A model generated the notes under the pieces. It was not told the DNA's origin and did no database searches. It saw nothing but the letters and a program-made list of their open reading frames with translations. A DNA stretch of 64,000 bases from Belnapia arida. Lineage in GTDB: Bacteria; Pseudomonadota; Alphaproteobacteria; Acetobacterales; Acetobacteraceae. Shown here piece by piece: positions 1 through 8,359 of the stretch (its first letter is position 1; each line of letters begins with the position of its first letter). The position numbers were made by a program, and so were the translations under genes. The stretch is taken from positions 62,001-126,000 of the forward strand of contig NZ_JAETWB010000005.1 in the NCBI RefSeq assembly GCF_016773205.1, read 5' to 3'.

Positions 1-245
1 CCGGCGGTCATCTGCATCTGGATGCTCCGCTCGCCCCGCCCGGCCTTGCAGCTGCCGTTGATGCTGACCAGCTTCGCATCGAAATCGAGGCCGGTGAGGT
101 CCTGTGCCCCGCCCGGGCGGTAGCGGGTGAGATCCGCCCCCTCACCCAGCAGGCCAGGGCTGGGGCAGGCGATCGGCAATTGGGTGCCGGTTCCGGCGCC
201 GCACCCGGCCAGAAGCAGCGCCAACAGGACAACTCTCCACCGCAT
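1..245 (-). CDS. putative lipoprotein, partial (C-terminus beyond left edge)
   Basis: The minus strand reads an 81-residue N-terminal part that runs off the left edge. It begins MRWRVVLLALLLAGCG, a short basic start, a hydrophobic stretch and a lipobox with Cys15, so it is probably exported and lipid-anchored. Two further cysteines are visible downstream (ACPSP and GSCKAG). A purine-rich AAGGGGG lies 8 bases before ATG 245; an in-frame ATG at 251 and GTG at 248 are closer to it and less well spaced. The family is not recognised. The gene is divergent from ispH with about 107 bp between them. Confidence 0.6.
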   Translation of the reverse strand, partial: MRWRVVLLALLLAGCGAGTGTQLPIACPSPGLLGEGADLTRYRPGGAQDLTGLDFDAKLVSINGSCKAGRGERSIQMQMTA

Positions 246-352
246 CACCATATCCCCCTTGAGCCCGGACGGCGGGCCGCTAGTGTGCGCCCCGCCCACT
301 GTGCCCGCCGGCCCTTCGGCACGGCAAATAGCGCCAGCGAGCGAGAGGCACC

Positions 353-1336
353 ATGGACCTGCACCCCCACGCGCCCGAGCGCAACCTGCCCCGGCTGAAT
401 GTCCTTCTCGCCGGTCCCCGCGGCTTCTGTGCCGGCGTGGACCGCGCGATCAAGATCGTGGAGGAGGCGATCCGCCGCTACGGCGCCCCCGTCTATGTCC
501 GCCACGAGATCGTCCACAACCGCTTCGTGGTCGAGAGCCTGGAGCGGCAGGGCGCCATCTTCGTCGAGGAGCTGGACGAGGTGCCGGACGATGCGCCGGT
601 CGTCTTCTCCGCCCATGGCGTGCCGAAATCGGTCCCGGCCGAGGCCAGCCGCCGCAAGCTATTCTACCTGGACGCGACCTGCCCACTGGTCAGCAAGGTC
701 CACCGCGAGGCGGAGCAGCATTTCAGCCGCGGCCGGCACATCCTGCTGATCGGCCATGCCGGGCATCCGGAGGTGGTCGGCACCATGGGCCAGCTGCCCG
801 AGGGCACCGTCACCCTGATCGAGGATGCCGAACGCGCCCGCACCACCCCGGTGCCGGTGGACCGGCCGCTCGCCTTCATCACCCAGACCACGCTCTCGGT
901 CGACGACACCACCGACATCGTGGCGGCGCTGCGCGAGCGCTTCCCCGACATCCACGCGCCGGCGAAGGAGGATATCTGCTACGCCACCACCAACCGCCAG
1001 GCGGCGGTGAAGGCGATCGCCGACCGGGCGGAGCTGATGGTGGTGGTGGGGGCGCCCAACTCCTCCAACTCGTTGCGCCTCGTCGAGGTCGCGGAGCGTG
1101 CCGGCTGCCCGAAGGCGGTAATGGTGCAGCGCGGGCGGGACCTCGACCTGTCGCTGGCCGGGGGACTGCGTACCATCGGCGTCACCGCCGGCGCCAGCGC
1201 GCCCGAGGTGCTGGTGGAGGAGGTGCTGGCCCGGCTGCGCGAGCGCTTCGAACTTGCCATCGAGGAGGTGGTGGTGGCGGAGGAGACCATCACCTTCAAG
1301 CTGCCCAGCGCGCTGCAGACCGAGGGCGCGCGCTGA
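353..1336 (+). CDS. ispH: 4-hydroxy-3-methylbut-2-enyl diphosphate reductase
   Basis: Last enzyme of the MEP isoprenoid pathway, reducing HMBPP to IPP and DMAPP with a [4Fe-4S] cluster; cytosolic. The three cluster cysteines are in place: GFCAGV (Cys26), DATCPLV (about residue 110) and DICYATT (about 209). The substrate-binding histidines appear in RHEIVHN and GHAGHPEV, the latter also carrying the catalytic Glu, and QTTLS follows. The length of 327 aa is close to the usual 310-330. A GAGAGG sequence precedes the ATG. The gene is followed after 7 bp by thrB, so ispH-thrB-rnhA probably form one transcript. Confidence 0.97.
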   Translation: MDLHPHAPERNLPRLNVLLAGPRGFCAGVDRAIKIVEEAIRRYGAPVYVRHEIVHNRFVVESLERQGAIFVEELDEVPDDAPVVFSAHGVPKSVPAEASRRKLFYLDATCPLVSKVHREAEQHFSRGRHILLIGHAGHPEVVGTMGQLPEGTVTLIEDAERARTTPVPVDRPLAFITQTTLSVDDTTDIVAALRERFPDIHAPAKEDICYATTNRQAAVKAIADRAELMVVVGAPNSSNSLRLVEVAERAGCPKAVMVQRGRDLDLSLAGGLRTIGVTAGASAPEVLVEEVLARLRERFELAIEEVVVAEETITFKLPSALQTEGAR

Positions 1337-1343
1337 CCCGACC

Positions 1344-2324
1344 ATGGCCGTCTATACCGAGGTCACCGACGAGGCGCTGCGGGCCTTCCTCGCCGCCTAC
1401 CCGCTCGGCGGGCTGCTTGCCTTCCGCGGCATTGCCGAAGGGGTTGAGAATTCCAATTACGCGCTGAAGACCGAGGCGGGCGACTTCATCCTCACTCTCT
1501 ACGAGAAGCGTGTCGACCCGGCGGAGCTACCCTGGTTCCTCGGGCTGATGGAGCACCTCGCGGCGCACGGGCTGCGCTGCCCGCAGCCGGTGCAGGCGCG
1601 CGACGGGGTGGCGCTGCGCCAACTCGCCGGGCGGCCGGCGGCGATCTGCACCTTCCTTCCCGGCGTCTGGCCGCGGCGCGTCCGCCCCGAACATGGGGCG
1701 CCGCTCGGCGAGGCCCTGGCGCGCCTGCACGCAGCGGGTGCCGAATTCACAGCGGAGCGGCCGAACGGGCTTGGCCCGGCAAGCTGGGGACCGCTGCTCG
1801 ATCGCTGCCGGTCGGGGGGCGATGCGGTGCAGCCGGGCCTGATCGCCGAGCTGGACAGGCGGCTGGCGGCGATCCTCGCTGCCTGGCCGGCGCCGGGGCT
1901 GCTGCCGGTCGGGCAGATCCATGCCGACCTGTTCCCGGACAATGTCTTCTTCCTGCCAGGCGCGGACGGGAAGCCCGAGGTGTCCGGGCTGATCGACTTC
2001 TACTTCGCCTGCACCGACCTGCTCGCCTACGACATCGCCGTCTGCCTCAATGCCTGGTGCTTCGATGCCGACGGCGCCTACAACGTGACGCGGGCGCATG
2101 CGGTGCTCGCTGCCTACCAGCGCATCCGCCCGCTCGCTGCCGAGGAGCGCGCGGCGCTGCCGGTGCTGTGCCGCGGGGCGGCCATCCGCTTCCTGCTCAC
2201 CCGCCTCTACGACTGGACGGCGACGCCGGCCGGCGCGCTGGTGACTCGGAAGGATCCAATGGAATACTTGGCGAAGCTCCGCTTCTTCGCCGCTGCGGAA
2301 GGACCGGGCGCCCTTGGCCTCTGA
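1344..2324 (+). CDS. thrB: homoserine kinase (type II, aminoglycoside phosphotransferase fold)
   Basis: Phosphorylates L-homoserine in threonine synthesis. This is the APH-fold kinase typical of alphaproteobacteria rather than the GHMP-type ThrB of E. coli. Key features are the start [16 protein letters not shown], the GVENSNYAL nucleotide-loop motif, the Brenner-type catalytic motif [11 protein letters not shown] at about residue 193 and the metal-binding GLIDFYFAC at about 216. The 326-aa length fits the family. The frame is open upstream into ispH, but ATG 1344 gives the family N-terminus and lies 7 bp after the ispH stop. The 3' end overlaps rnhA by 11 bp. Confidence 0.95.
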   Translation: MAVYTEVTDEALRAFLAAYPLGGLLAFRGIAEGVENSNYALKTEAGDFILTLYEKRVDPAELPWFLGLMEHLAAHGLRCPQPVQARDGVALRQLAGRPAAICTFLPGVWPRRVRPEHGAPLGEALARLHAAGAEFTAERPNGLGPASWGPLLDRCRSGGDAVQPGLIAELDRRLAAILAAWPAPGLLPVGQIHADLFPDNVFFLPGADGKPEVSGLIDFYFACTDLLAYDIAVCLNAWCFDADGAYNVTRAHAVLAAYQRIRPLAAEERAALPVLCRGAAIRFLLTRLYDWTATPAGALVTRKDPMEYLAKLRFFAAAEGPGALGL

Positions 2325-2766
2325 CGAGACGCAAGCACCGGTGGAGATCTGGACCGATGGCGGCTGCAAGCCCAATCCCGGCCCGGGCGGCTGGGCGGCC
2401 ATCCTCCGCTATGGCGAAACGGAGCGGGAATTCTCCGGCGGCGATCCGGCGACGACCAACAACCGCATGGAACTGATGGCGGCGATCAGCGCGCTTGAGG
2501 CGCTGAAGCGCCCCTGCCGCGTGGTGGTGCACACCGACAGCGAGTATGTCCGCAACGGCATCAGCCGTTGGATCAATGGCTGGGTGCGGAACAACTGGCG
2601 CAATTCGGCGAAGGAGCCGGTCGCCAACATGGCGCTGTGGCAGCGGCTGCTGGCGGCGGCCAAGCCGCATCAGGTGGAATGGCGCTGGGTGCGCGGCCAT
2701 GCCGGCGACCCGATGAACGAGCGGGCGGACCGGCTGGCAACGGAGGCGCGGCTGCGGCTGGGCTGA
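2314..2766 (+). CDS. rnhA: ribonuclease HI
   Basis: Degrades the RNA strand of RNA-DNA hybrids during replication and repair. The four carboxylates of the active site are visible: Asp15 (IWTDGG), Glu53 (NNRMEL), Asp75 (VHTDSEY) and the C-terminal Asp of NERAD, with the assisting His in RGHAGDP. Length 150 aa, normal for bacterial RNase HI. The start is a TTG at 2314 that overlaps the end of thrB; GGAAGGA lies about 9 bases upstream, which supports this codon over the internal GTG at 2341. It is the last gene of the ispH-thrB-rnhA cluster. Confidence 0.95.
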   Translation: MASDETQAPVEIWTDGGCKPNPGPGGWAAILRYGETEREFSGGDPATTNNRMELMAAISALEALKRPCRVVVHTDSEYVRNGISRWINGWVRNNWRNSAKEPVANMALWQRLLAAAKPHQVEWRWVRGHAGDPMNERADRLATEARLRLG

Positions 2767-2891
2767 GGTGCTGCCGGCCTATCCATGTCCCGTCCCCGGA
2801 CAATGCAGGCCACCGCGCGCAGGTCGGCCCATCTCCGGCCTGCGCCGGGAAGCAGGATCCGGCCGGGCCGCCCCTGCCGCCTCCGGCTCCA

Positions 2892-3290
2892 TCAGGCCGC
2901 CTGGGGAATGCGCGCGATGACCTTGATCTCGAAGTCGTAGCCTGCGAGCCAGGTCACGCCGACCGCGGTCCAGTTCGGATAGGGCGGTGCGCCGATGGCC
3001 TTGTCGCGGATGGCCATCACCGTCTCGAACTGTGCCTGCGGGTCGGTGTGGAAGGTGGTGACGTCCACCACATCGTCGAAGCTGCAGCCCGCCGCCTTGA
3101 GCACGGTATTGAGCCGGTGAAAGGCCAGCTCGACCTGCTTGGCAAAGTCCGGCTCAGGCGAGCCATCCTCGCGGCTGCCGACCTGGCCGGAGACGAACAG
3201 CAGGTCGCCTGATCGGATCGCCGCGGAATAGCGATGCTGCTCGTACAGTGCCTGCCGTCCGGGCGGGAAGATCGCGTCGCGCTTGGCCAT
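2892..3290 (-). CDS. RidA/YjgF/UK114 superfamily protein
   Basis: A 132-aa Rid-family protein with the GDLLFVSGQVG, FDDVVDVTTFHTD and C-terminal FEIKVIARIP motifs of the trimeric YjgF fold. True RidA proteins deaminate reactive imines using an Arg in the last third (consensus PxR before the final strands). Here that stretch reads YPNWTAVGVTW and the Arg is absent, so this is probably one of the Rid subfamilies without classic imine deaminase activity. ATG 3290 has GAGGAG 7 bases upstream. It is divergent from the TetR gene at 3435, and the shared upstream region carries two palindromic operators, so it is the likely TetR target. Confidence 0.88.
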   Translation of the reverse strand: MAKRDAIFPPGRQALYEQHRYSAAIRSGDLLFVSGQVGSREDGSPEPDFAKQVELAFHRLNTVLKAAGCSFDDVVDVTTFHTDPQAQFETVMAIRDKAIGAPPYPNWTAVGVTWLAGYDFEIKVIARIPQAA

Positions 3291-3349
3291 GGCTGGACTC
3301 CTCACTGTCAGGGCCGGGAACCCTTTCCCGGCGGCGAGGCCGTATTCAT

Positions 3350-3406
3350 ATACGTCCCGTATGCAGGAACATTGTCGCATACGTCCCGTATGTCAACTGG
3401 CATACG
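3350..3406. promoter_or_regulatory. paired TetR-type operators in divergent promoter region
   Basis: Two copies of the palindrome ATACG-TCC-CGTAT lie at 3350-3362 and 3379-3391, their centres 29 bp apart. The second copy extends to CATACG-TCC-CGTATG (3378-3392). A third half-site, CATACG, sits at 3401-3406. They occupy the 144 bp between the divergent ridA-like and tetR-like genes. The size and symmetry fit TetR dimers, and the position suggests autoregulation plus control of the neighbour. The repeats are seen; the binding protein is inferred. Confidence 0.75.
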
Positions 3407-3434
3407 CAGCGGATGTCAAAATCGGGGGGTGTCG

Positions 3435-4031
3435 ATGGCTGCGGGACAGCGCGCACGGATGATGGAGGAGACCCGGGCCAAGCTCATCCGGGCCGCGCGG
3501 ACGGCCTTCGCGGAACAGGGCTACGCCGCGGCATCGATGGACGAGCTGACCGCCGCGGCCGGGCTGACGCGTGGCGCGCTCTACCACAATTTCGGCGACA
3601 AGAAGGGCCTGCTGCGCGCCGTGATCGAACAGCTCGACGCGGAGATGGTGGCGAAGGCGCGCGCCGCGCGCGACCGGGCGGAGACCCCCTGGCTTGGCTT
3701 CCTGGAGGAGGGAGCGGCCTATATCGAACTGGCCTTGGAGCCGGAGATCCAGCGGATCATGCTGCTGGACGGGCCGGCCGTGCTCGGCGACCCCTCGCAG
3801 TGGCCGGGCCAGAACGCCTGCCTCCGGACGACGACGGAGACGATCGAGGCGCTGATCGCCGCGGGGACGGTATGGCCCGTGGATGCCGAGGCCGCGGCCC
3901 GGCTGGTCAACGGCGCCGCGCTCAATGCCGCGCTCTGGGTTGCCGCCTCGGAGGATCCGCCCGCCGTCCTCGCCAAGGCCGTCGAAGCGTTCCGGTGCCT
4001 CGCCTCGGGCTTGCTGAAACCCAGGGAATGA
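3435..4031 (+). CDS. TetR/AcrR family transcriptional regulator
   Basis: A 198-aa one-component repressor. The N-terminal helix-turn-helix covers about residues 13-60, with the motifs RTAFAEQGYAAASMDEL and GLTRGALYHNFGDKKGLL that define TetR proteins. The rest is a helical ligand-binding and dimerisation domain whose ligand cannot be predicted. ATG 3435 is preceded by GGGGGG at 5 bases; the frame is open further upstream, but those starts fall inside the operator region. Divergent from the Rid-family gene, which it probably regulates together with itself through the CATACG palindromes. Confidence 0.93.
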   Translation: MAAGQRARMMEETRAKLIRAARTAFAEQGYAAASMDELTAAAGLTRGALYHNFGDKKGLLRAVIEQLDAEMVAKARAARDRAETPWLGFLEEGAAYIELALEPEIQRIMLLDGPAVLGDPSQWPGQNACLRTTTETIEALIAAGTVWPVDAEAAARLVNGAALNAALWVAASEDPPAVLAKAVEAFRCLASGLLKPRE

Positions 4032-4482
4032 GCGCGTTCGGCCTTCCGCTTTCAGGAAGGGCGGCCCGAGCGGCCGGACGGAGCAGTCGGCCGCCTCCGT
4101 CGGGTCAGAGGGATAGCGCCTTTTTCCAGGATGGTCCGCCAGGACAAGGAAACGGCGCGCCTCACGCGGATCGTGCCCACCCGGCACGCTGCCGATGCGG
4201 CACCGTGAAGGTCAAGCGCCAGCTTATCCCCAATGTCGTGGAGAAGGCTGGGGATAAGCCTTGGGACAGCTCGCATGGCTGGCGGTGCCGACACGCCAGC
4301 GAACGGCGTTCTCGGACCGTTCGACTCGGCTGCCACGCCGGCCGCGAAGCGGGCGCCGTGGCATCTCGGCCACATCGTCGCCGCCGGAGGAATGCGCCTT
4401 CCCGGCAAAAGACTGGTAAACCGCACCAACTAGAAGGAGAGGCTGGCTCTCTATGGAGTCCGCCGACGAGGAGTGACCGCCG
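4032..4482. other. 451-bp intergenic region with 10-bp inverted repeat and 7-codon ORF
   Basis: No convincing gene is seen on either strand. A perfect 10-bp inverted repeat, GCTTATCCCC (4222-4231) and GGGGATAAGC (4250-4259), encloses an 18-base loop. Just after the tetR stop CCTTCC and GGAAGG can form a small stem with no T-tract. Near the right end a seven-codon ORF (ATG 4453, MESADEE, stop within 4474-4476) follows an AAGGAGA and ends just inside the space between the GAGGAG and the start of the next gene. It could be a leader peptide or chance. Confidence 0.4.
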
Positions 4483-5853
4483 TTGCAGCTCATGGTCCCG
4501 CAAGGCCGGCCCACCACCCTGCCCCCGGTGCCGCTGGAGGTGTTGCGGCAGCAGGTCGGGTTCGTGGCGGAGCGGCCGGGCTTCGGCCATATGCTGCGGC
4601 TCACCGCGCTGGGGCTCGGGCTGACGCTGATCCCCTTCCTCGGCTGGGCGACCATGACGAGGATGGAGCAGGCGGTGCCGGCGGCGGGCCAGCTCGTCCC
4701 GGAGGGCCGGCGGAAGACGGTGAACCTGATGGAACCCGGCATCCTGCGCCGGATCATGGTGCAGGAAGGGAGCGTGGTGCAGGCCGGGCAGCCGCTGCTC
4801 CAGCTCGACGTCACCCAAGCCGAGGCCGATGCCATCGGCGCCCGCGCCGCCTATTGGAGCGGGCGGGCCCGCGCCGCCCGGCTCGCTGCCGAGCAGGCGG
4901 GGGAGCGGCAGCTGGCCTTCCCGGCCGAGGTGGCGACGGAGGGCCGGGCGGGTCCTGCCATCGCCGTTTTCCTCCAGGCCGAGCAGGCACTCTTCGCCGC
5001 CCGCTGGGCCGCCTTCGACGGCCAGGCGGCGGTGCAGGAACGTGCGCTTTCCCAGTTGCGCGAACGGGTGGCCGGCGCCCGGGCGCAGCGCGAGGGCGCG
5101 CAGCGCCAGATGCTCGCCGTGCGGGAGCAGATCGCCGGCTACAACCGGCTGGTGACCGAGGGTTTCGCCTCGCGCTTCCTCATCCTGAACCTGCAGCAGC
5201 AGGAGGCGAGCTTCGTCGCCGCCTTCGGCCAGGCGGAGGCACGGGAGGCACAGCTGCGCGAGGGCATCCTCCAGGCGCAGCGGCAGCTGGAGGGCATCCG
5301 CCTGCAGCGTCTCGCGGAGATCGCCACCGATATCCAGACCACCGAGGCAGCCATCGCCGCCGCGCGGCAGCAGCTCCGCGCCGCGGAGGACGTGCTCGCC
5401 CGGCGCGAAGTCCTCGCCCCTGAGGCCGGCCGGGTGACCAACATCCAGGCCTTCACCCCCGGCGCCACAATCCTGCCTGGGCAGCCGGTCCTCGACCTCG
5501 TCCCCCTCCGCGACCGGCTGGTGATCGAGGGCCGGGTCCAGCAGGAGGGGACCGAGCGGGTCGCCATCGGCCAGGCGGTGAACATCCGGCTCACGCCCTA
5601 CAAGATGCGCAGCGTGCCGATGGTGCATGGCCATGTCAGCAGCGTCGGCGCCGATGCGATCGCCCCGGCCGGCGGCGTGCCCTATTTTCCGGTGCGCGTC
5701 GAATTCGATCCCCGCACCATGGAGCTGGCGCCGGAGGTGCATCTGGTCCCCGGCATGCCGGCGGAGCTCTACATCATCGGCACGCCGCGAACGCCGATCA
5801 GCATGGTGCTGGCACCGCTCCGCAGCTTCCTCCGCCGGTCCTTCCGCGACTGA
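4483..5853 (+). CDS. HlyD-family type I secretion membrane fusion protein
   Basis: Periplasmic adaptor of type I secretion systems, which links an inner-membrane ABC exporter to a TolC-like outer-membrane channel. The 456-aa protein has a short cytoplasmic N-terminus, one membrane segment at about residues 40-60 (LGLGLTLIPFLGW), a first lipoyl half (ILRRIMVQEGSVVQAGQPLL), a long alanine/glutamine-rich coiled coil at about 115-300, a second lipoyl half (GRVTNIQAFTPGATILPGQ) and a C-terminal beta-barrel. The start is TTG 4483 with GAGGAG 9 bases upstream; ATG 4492 is alternative. No ABC exporter or outer-membrane partner lies nearby, so the gene is an orphan. The RTX gene at 55626 is a possible client. 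Confidence 0.9.
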   Translation: MQLMVPQGRPTTLPPVPLEVLRQQVGFVAERPGFGHMLRLTALGLGLTLIPFLGWATMTRMEQAVPAAGQLVPEGRRKTVNLMEPGILRRIMVQEGSVVQAGQPLLQLDVTQAEADAIGARAAYWSGRARAARLAAEQAGERQLAFPAEVATEGRAGPAIAVFLQAEQALFAARWAAFDGQAAVQERALSQLRERVAGARAQREGAQRQMLAVREQIAGYNRLVTEGFASRFLILNLQQQEASFVAAFGQAEAREAQLREGILQAQRQLEGIRLQRLAEIATDIQTTEAAIAAARQQLRAAEDVLARREVLAPEAGRVTNIQAFTPGATILPGQPVLDLVPLRDRLVIEGRVQQEGTERVAIGQAVNIRLTPYKMRSVPMVHGHVSSVGADAIAPAGGVPYFPVRVEFDPRTMELAPEVHLVPGMPAELYIIGTPRTPISMVLAPLRSFLRRSFRD

Positions 5854-5855
5854 CC

Positions 5856-6737
5856 CTACCCTGCCGGCGGCACGCGGAAATCGGCCATGCGGGTGAAGTC
5901 GTCCGCATCCGCGATACGGCCGCGCGCCTCGGCCCAGATCCGGGCGGCGGCGGCGCTGAGCGGCAGGGGGCAGCCAACCTCCTCGGCGAGGGCGATGGCG
6001 AGACCGACATCCTTCCGCATCAGGCCGGCCGAGAAGCCGCTATCGAAGCTGCCCGGCAGGACCCAGCGCGGGACCATCGCCTCGCTCACCGCGCTGCGGC
6101 CGGTCGCGGCATTGACGACGGGCAGCACCGCCTCGGCCGGCAGCCCGGCAGCCTCGGCGAGGCGAAGCGCCTCCCCCGTCGTCACCAGATGCGCGGCGAC
6201 CAGCATGTTGTTGACGAGCTTGGCGATGTTCCCGGCGCCGGAGGGGCCGACATGCACCACCGTGCCGGACATGGCGGCGAGGACGGGGCGGGCGAGTTCC
6301 AGATCCGCTTCGCTGCCGCCGATCATCATGGTGAGCGTGCCCGCCGCCGCGCCGGAGGGGCCGCCGCTCACCGGCGCGTCGAGCAGGCCATGCCCGGCCT
6401 CGGCAAGGCGGGCCGCCAGGCGGCGGGAGGTGCCGGGGTCCGAGGTGGAGGTGTCGATCACCACCACCTTGCGATCGCGCCGCTCAAGCAGCCCGCCGGC
6501 GGCAGTGACGACCGCCTCCACATCGCGCGCATAGGGCAGGGAGAAGACCAGCGCCTCGGCCGCGCCGAGCAGCTCGGCGAGGCTGCTCTGGAAGCGGATG
6601 CCAGCCGCCTCGGCCGCGCCCTGCCGGGCCGGGTTGATGTCGTGGCCCTCCACGGCGAAGCCGGCGCGGGCGAGGCTGGACGCCATGCCGAGGCCCATAT
6701 TGCCGAGGCCGACCACGCCGACGGTGCGGATTTCCAT
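5856..6737 (-). CDS. NAD(P)-dependent beta-hydroxyacid dehydrogenase (3-hydroxyisobutyrate dehydrogenase/L-threonate dehydrogenase type)
   Basis: Soluble oxidoreductase of 293 aa. The N-terminal Rossmann motif is GVVGLGNMGLGMA (residues 7-19). The substrate-binding motif DAPVSGGPSGAAAGTL and the catalytic Lys in GNIAKLVNNM follow in the family order. It oxidises a 3-hydroxy acid; the exact substrate (3-hydroxyisobutyrate, tartronate semialdehyde, threonate) cannot be told from the sequence. ATG 6737 has AGGA 8 bases upstream, inside the end of the preceding small ORF, and is preferred over ATG 6746. Its stop lies 2 bp from the hlyD-like stop on the opposite strand. Confidence 0.92.
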   Translation of the reverse strand: MEIRTVGVVGLGNMGLGMASSLARAGFAVEGHDINPARQGAAEAAGIRFQSSLAELLGAAEALVFSLPYARDVEAVVTAAGGLLERRDRKVVVIDTSTSDPGTSRRLAARLAEAGHGLLDAPVSGGPSGAAAGTLTMMIGGSEADLELARPVLAAMSGTVVHVGPSGAGNIAKLVNNMLVAAHLVTTGEALRLAEAAGLPAEAVLPVVNAATGRSAVSEAMVPRWVLPGSFDSGFSAGLMRKDVGLAIALAEEVGCPLPLSAAAARIWAEARGRIADADDFTRMADFRVPPAG

Positions 6738-6742
6738 GTCGA

Positions 6743-6937
6743 TCATCCTAAGGGCTGAAGGCCGGTCGACGGGCAGGCCAACCCCTCCAGCGCGCCAGCG
6801 GCCGGGGCCCGCGGCGCCGTGAGGCATTTGTGCAGGCGGATGGCGCCGGCCGGGGCAGTCAGCAGCACGAAGTCGGTGGAGGTGTGGCCAGTATCGGAGC
6901 CGTGCCGGTAGCGCGCGGTCGGGGTTTCGGCAGCCAT
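6743..6937 (-). pseudogene. remnant of hydantoinase/5-oxoprolinase (HyuA-like) N-terminus
   Basis: The 64-codon frame reads RYRHGSDTGHTSTDFVLL followed by GAIRLHKCLTAPRAPAAGALEGL. This resembles the first 60 residues of HyuA-type hydantoinases (DVGGTFTDFVLL, then HKxLTTPxDPxxGxLxGL), with substitutions in the conserved GGTFTD loop. The other ~600 residues are missing: the frame runs into 10 unrelated residues and stops 5 bases before the dehydrogenase start. Start ATG 6937 keeps a good GGAAGGA ribosome site, so the fragment may still be translated and couple translation to the next gene. The assignment rests on motif memory only. Confidence 0.55.
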
Positions 6938-7006
6938 GGGTGCATCCTTCCGGCGGTATCGCGCCCCGGAGTCTTTGCAACCCTCATGCCGATTGGCAAC
7001 CGGGCT

Positions 7007-8359
7007 TCAGGGGCAGTTCTGCTCCCGCACCCGCTCCGCTGGCAGGGTCACCCGCGCCGTGGTCCCCTCCCCCGGCGCACTCTCAAGGGAGAGATTGCCG
7101 CCATGCGCCTCCGCCAGCCCCTTGGCGATCGGCAGGCCGAGGCCGACGCCGCCCAACTTCCGCCCCTGGCTGCCATCGAGCTGCTGGAAGGGCTCCAGCG
7201 CGCGCGGAATATCCTCGGGCCGCATGCCGATGCCCTGGTCGCGCACGGTGAAGACGGCGCCGCCCGCAAGCCCCTGGGTGACGGAAAGCTCCACCGCGCT
7301 GCCGGCCGGGGTGAACTTCACCGCATTGCCGAGCAGGTTCTGCAGCACCTGGCGAAAGCGCAGTGGATCGATGAAGACCGCGACGGGCTGCTCGGCGGGC
7401 AGGATCTCCACCGCCACGTCCCGCGTCCGCGCCAGGCCGGCGACCAAGCTCGCCGTCTCCGTCAGCACCGCCTGGGCTGGCACCCATTGCGGCGAGAGCC
7501 GCGGCAGCGCCTGCTCCAGGCTGGAATAGTCGAGGATGCCGTCGATCAGCGCGAGCAGGTGCTTGCCGCCATCCTGGATATGGCCCGCATAGCGCTCGAC
7601 ATTCGACTGCGTCAGGCTGTAGCGCGAGCCGGGGAGCATCATCTCGGAGAAGCCGATGATGGCGGTCAGCGGCGTCCGCAGCTCATGGGTGAGGGTGGCG
7701 AGGAAGCGGGCGCGCGCCTCGCTCGCCCGTTCGGCCGCGGCCTTGGCGGCCCGCAACTCCGTCTCCGCGCGCTTGCGCAGCAGCACGTCGATATAGACTG
7801 AGAGCGCGCCCTCGATCAGCTCCTGGTCGCCCGGCTCGTAGGGCCGGCTGACATTGCTCTCGGAGCGGTTGCCGAGGATCAGCGCATGGCCGGTCGAGCG
7901 GTCATAGGCCCAGAGGATGTAGGGCAGGCCAAGGATGCTGGTCAGCGCATAGGCCTGCGGCTCCAGCACGCTGCGGGCGGTGGTGAAGAAGAATCCGGGC
8001 GGCATCGCCAGGCGGATGGTTGGCGTGGCGACCGGGCCGATGGCATGGACGACGCGGAAGCTTCCCTCGTCCAGCTGATCCTGCAACAGCAGGGCGGCGC
8101 CGTCGCAGAGCGCGTTCTCGACGATCACCTCGAGCAGCGAGGCACCGATCTCCTCCGCCGTCATGTGCATATCGGCCAGGCGATAGGCCTCGCGGATCAG
8201 CTTCGCCACGGTGCGGCTGCGCCGCGCCTCGCGGAAGGCCTGGCTCTGCTCCTCCTGGAGGCGCAGCAGCCGGGCGCCGAGGTCGTTGCATTCGCGGCGG
8301 TAGTAGGCCAGCTCGCGTTCAATCTGGCCGAGCGAGGCGAGCGGTGCGCTGGTGGCCAT
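7007..8359 (-). CDS. GAF-domain sensor histidine kinase
   Basis: A 450-aa soluble two-component kinase. The N-terminal 60 residues are a likely coiled coil. A GAF-like sensor domain covers about 65-195 (VIVENALCDGAALLLQD). HisKA carries the phosphorylated His in TLTHELRTPLTAI (about residue 225). The ATPase has its N box (LLGNAVKFTPAG), G1 (DQGIGM) and G2 (GGVGLGLPIAKG). No membrane segment is evident. Its start ATG overlaps the stop of the FIST gene by one base (TGATG), so the two are translationally coupled and FIST probably acts as its sensory partner. Two receiver-only genes upstream on the same strand are candidate targets. Confidence 0.92.
   Translation of the reverse strand: MATSAPLASLGQIERELAYYRRECNDLGARLLRLQEEQSQAFREARRSRTVAKLIREAYRLADMHMTAEEIGASLLEVIVENALCDGAALLLQDQLDEGSFRVVHAIGPVATPTIRLAMPPGFFFTTARSVLEPQAYALTSILGLPYILWAYDRSTGHALILGNRSESNVSRPYEPGDQELIEGALSVYIDVLLRKRAETELRAAKAAAERASEARARFLATLTHELRTPLTAIIGFSEMMLPGSRYSLTQSNVERYAGHIQDGGKHLLALIDGILDYSSLEQALPRLSPQWVPAQAVLTETASLVAGLARTRDVAVEILPAEQPVAVFIDPLRFRQVLQNLLGNAVKFTPAGSAVELSVTQGLAGGAVFTVRDQGIGMRPEDIPRALEPFQQLDGSQGRKLGGVGLGLPIAKGLAEAHGGNLSLESAPGEGTTARVTLPAERVREQNCP

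Noticed and set aside
4222-4231. TTATCCCCA as a DnaA box
   Set aside because: It differs from the consensus TTATNCACA and no cluster of boxes or AT-rich region is nearby; the inverted-repeat reading explains it better.
4052-4429. 125-codon minus-strand frame in the gap before the HlyD gene
   Set aside because: No ribosome site, no domain and unusual composition; a 66-codon plus-strand frame in the same place is equally unsupported.
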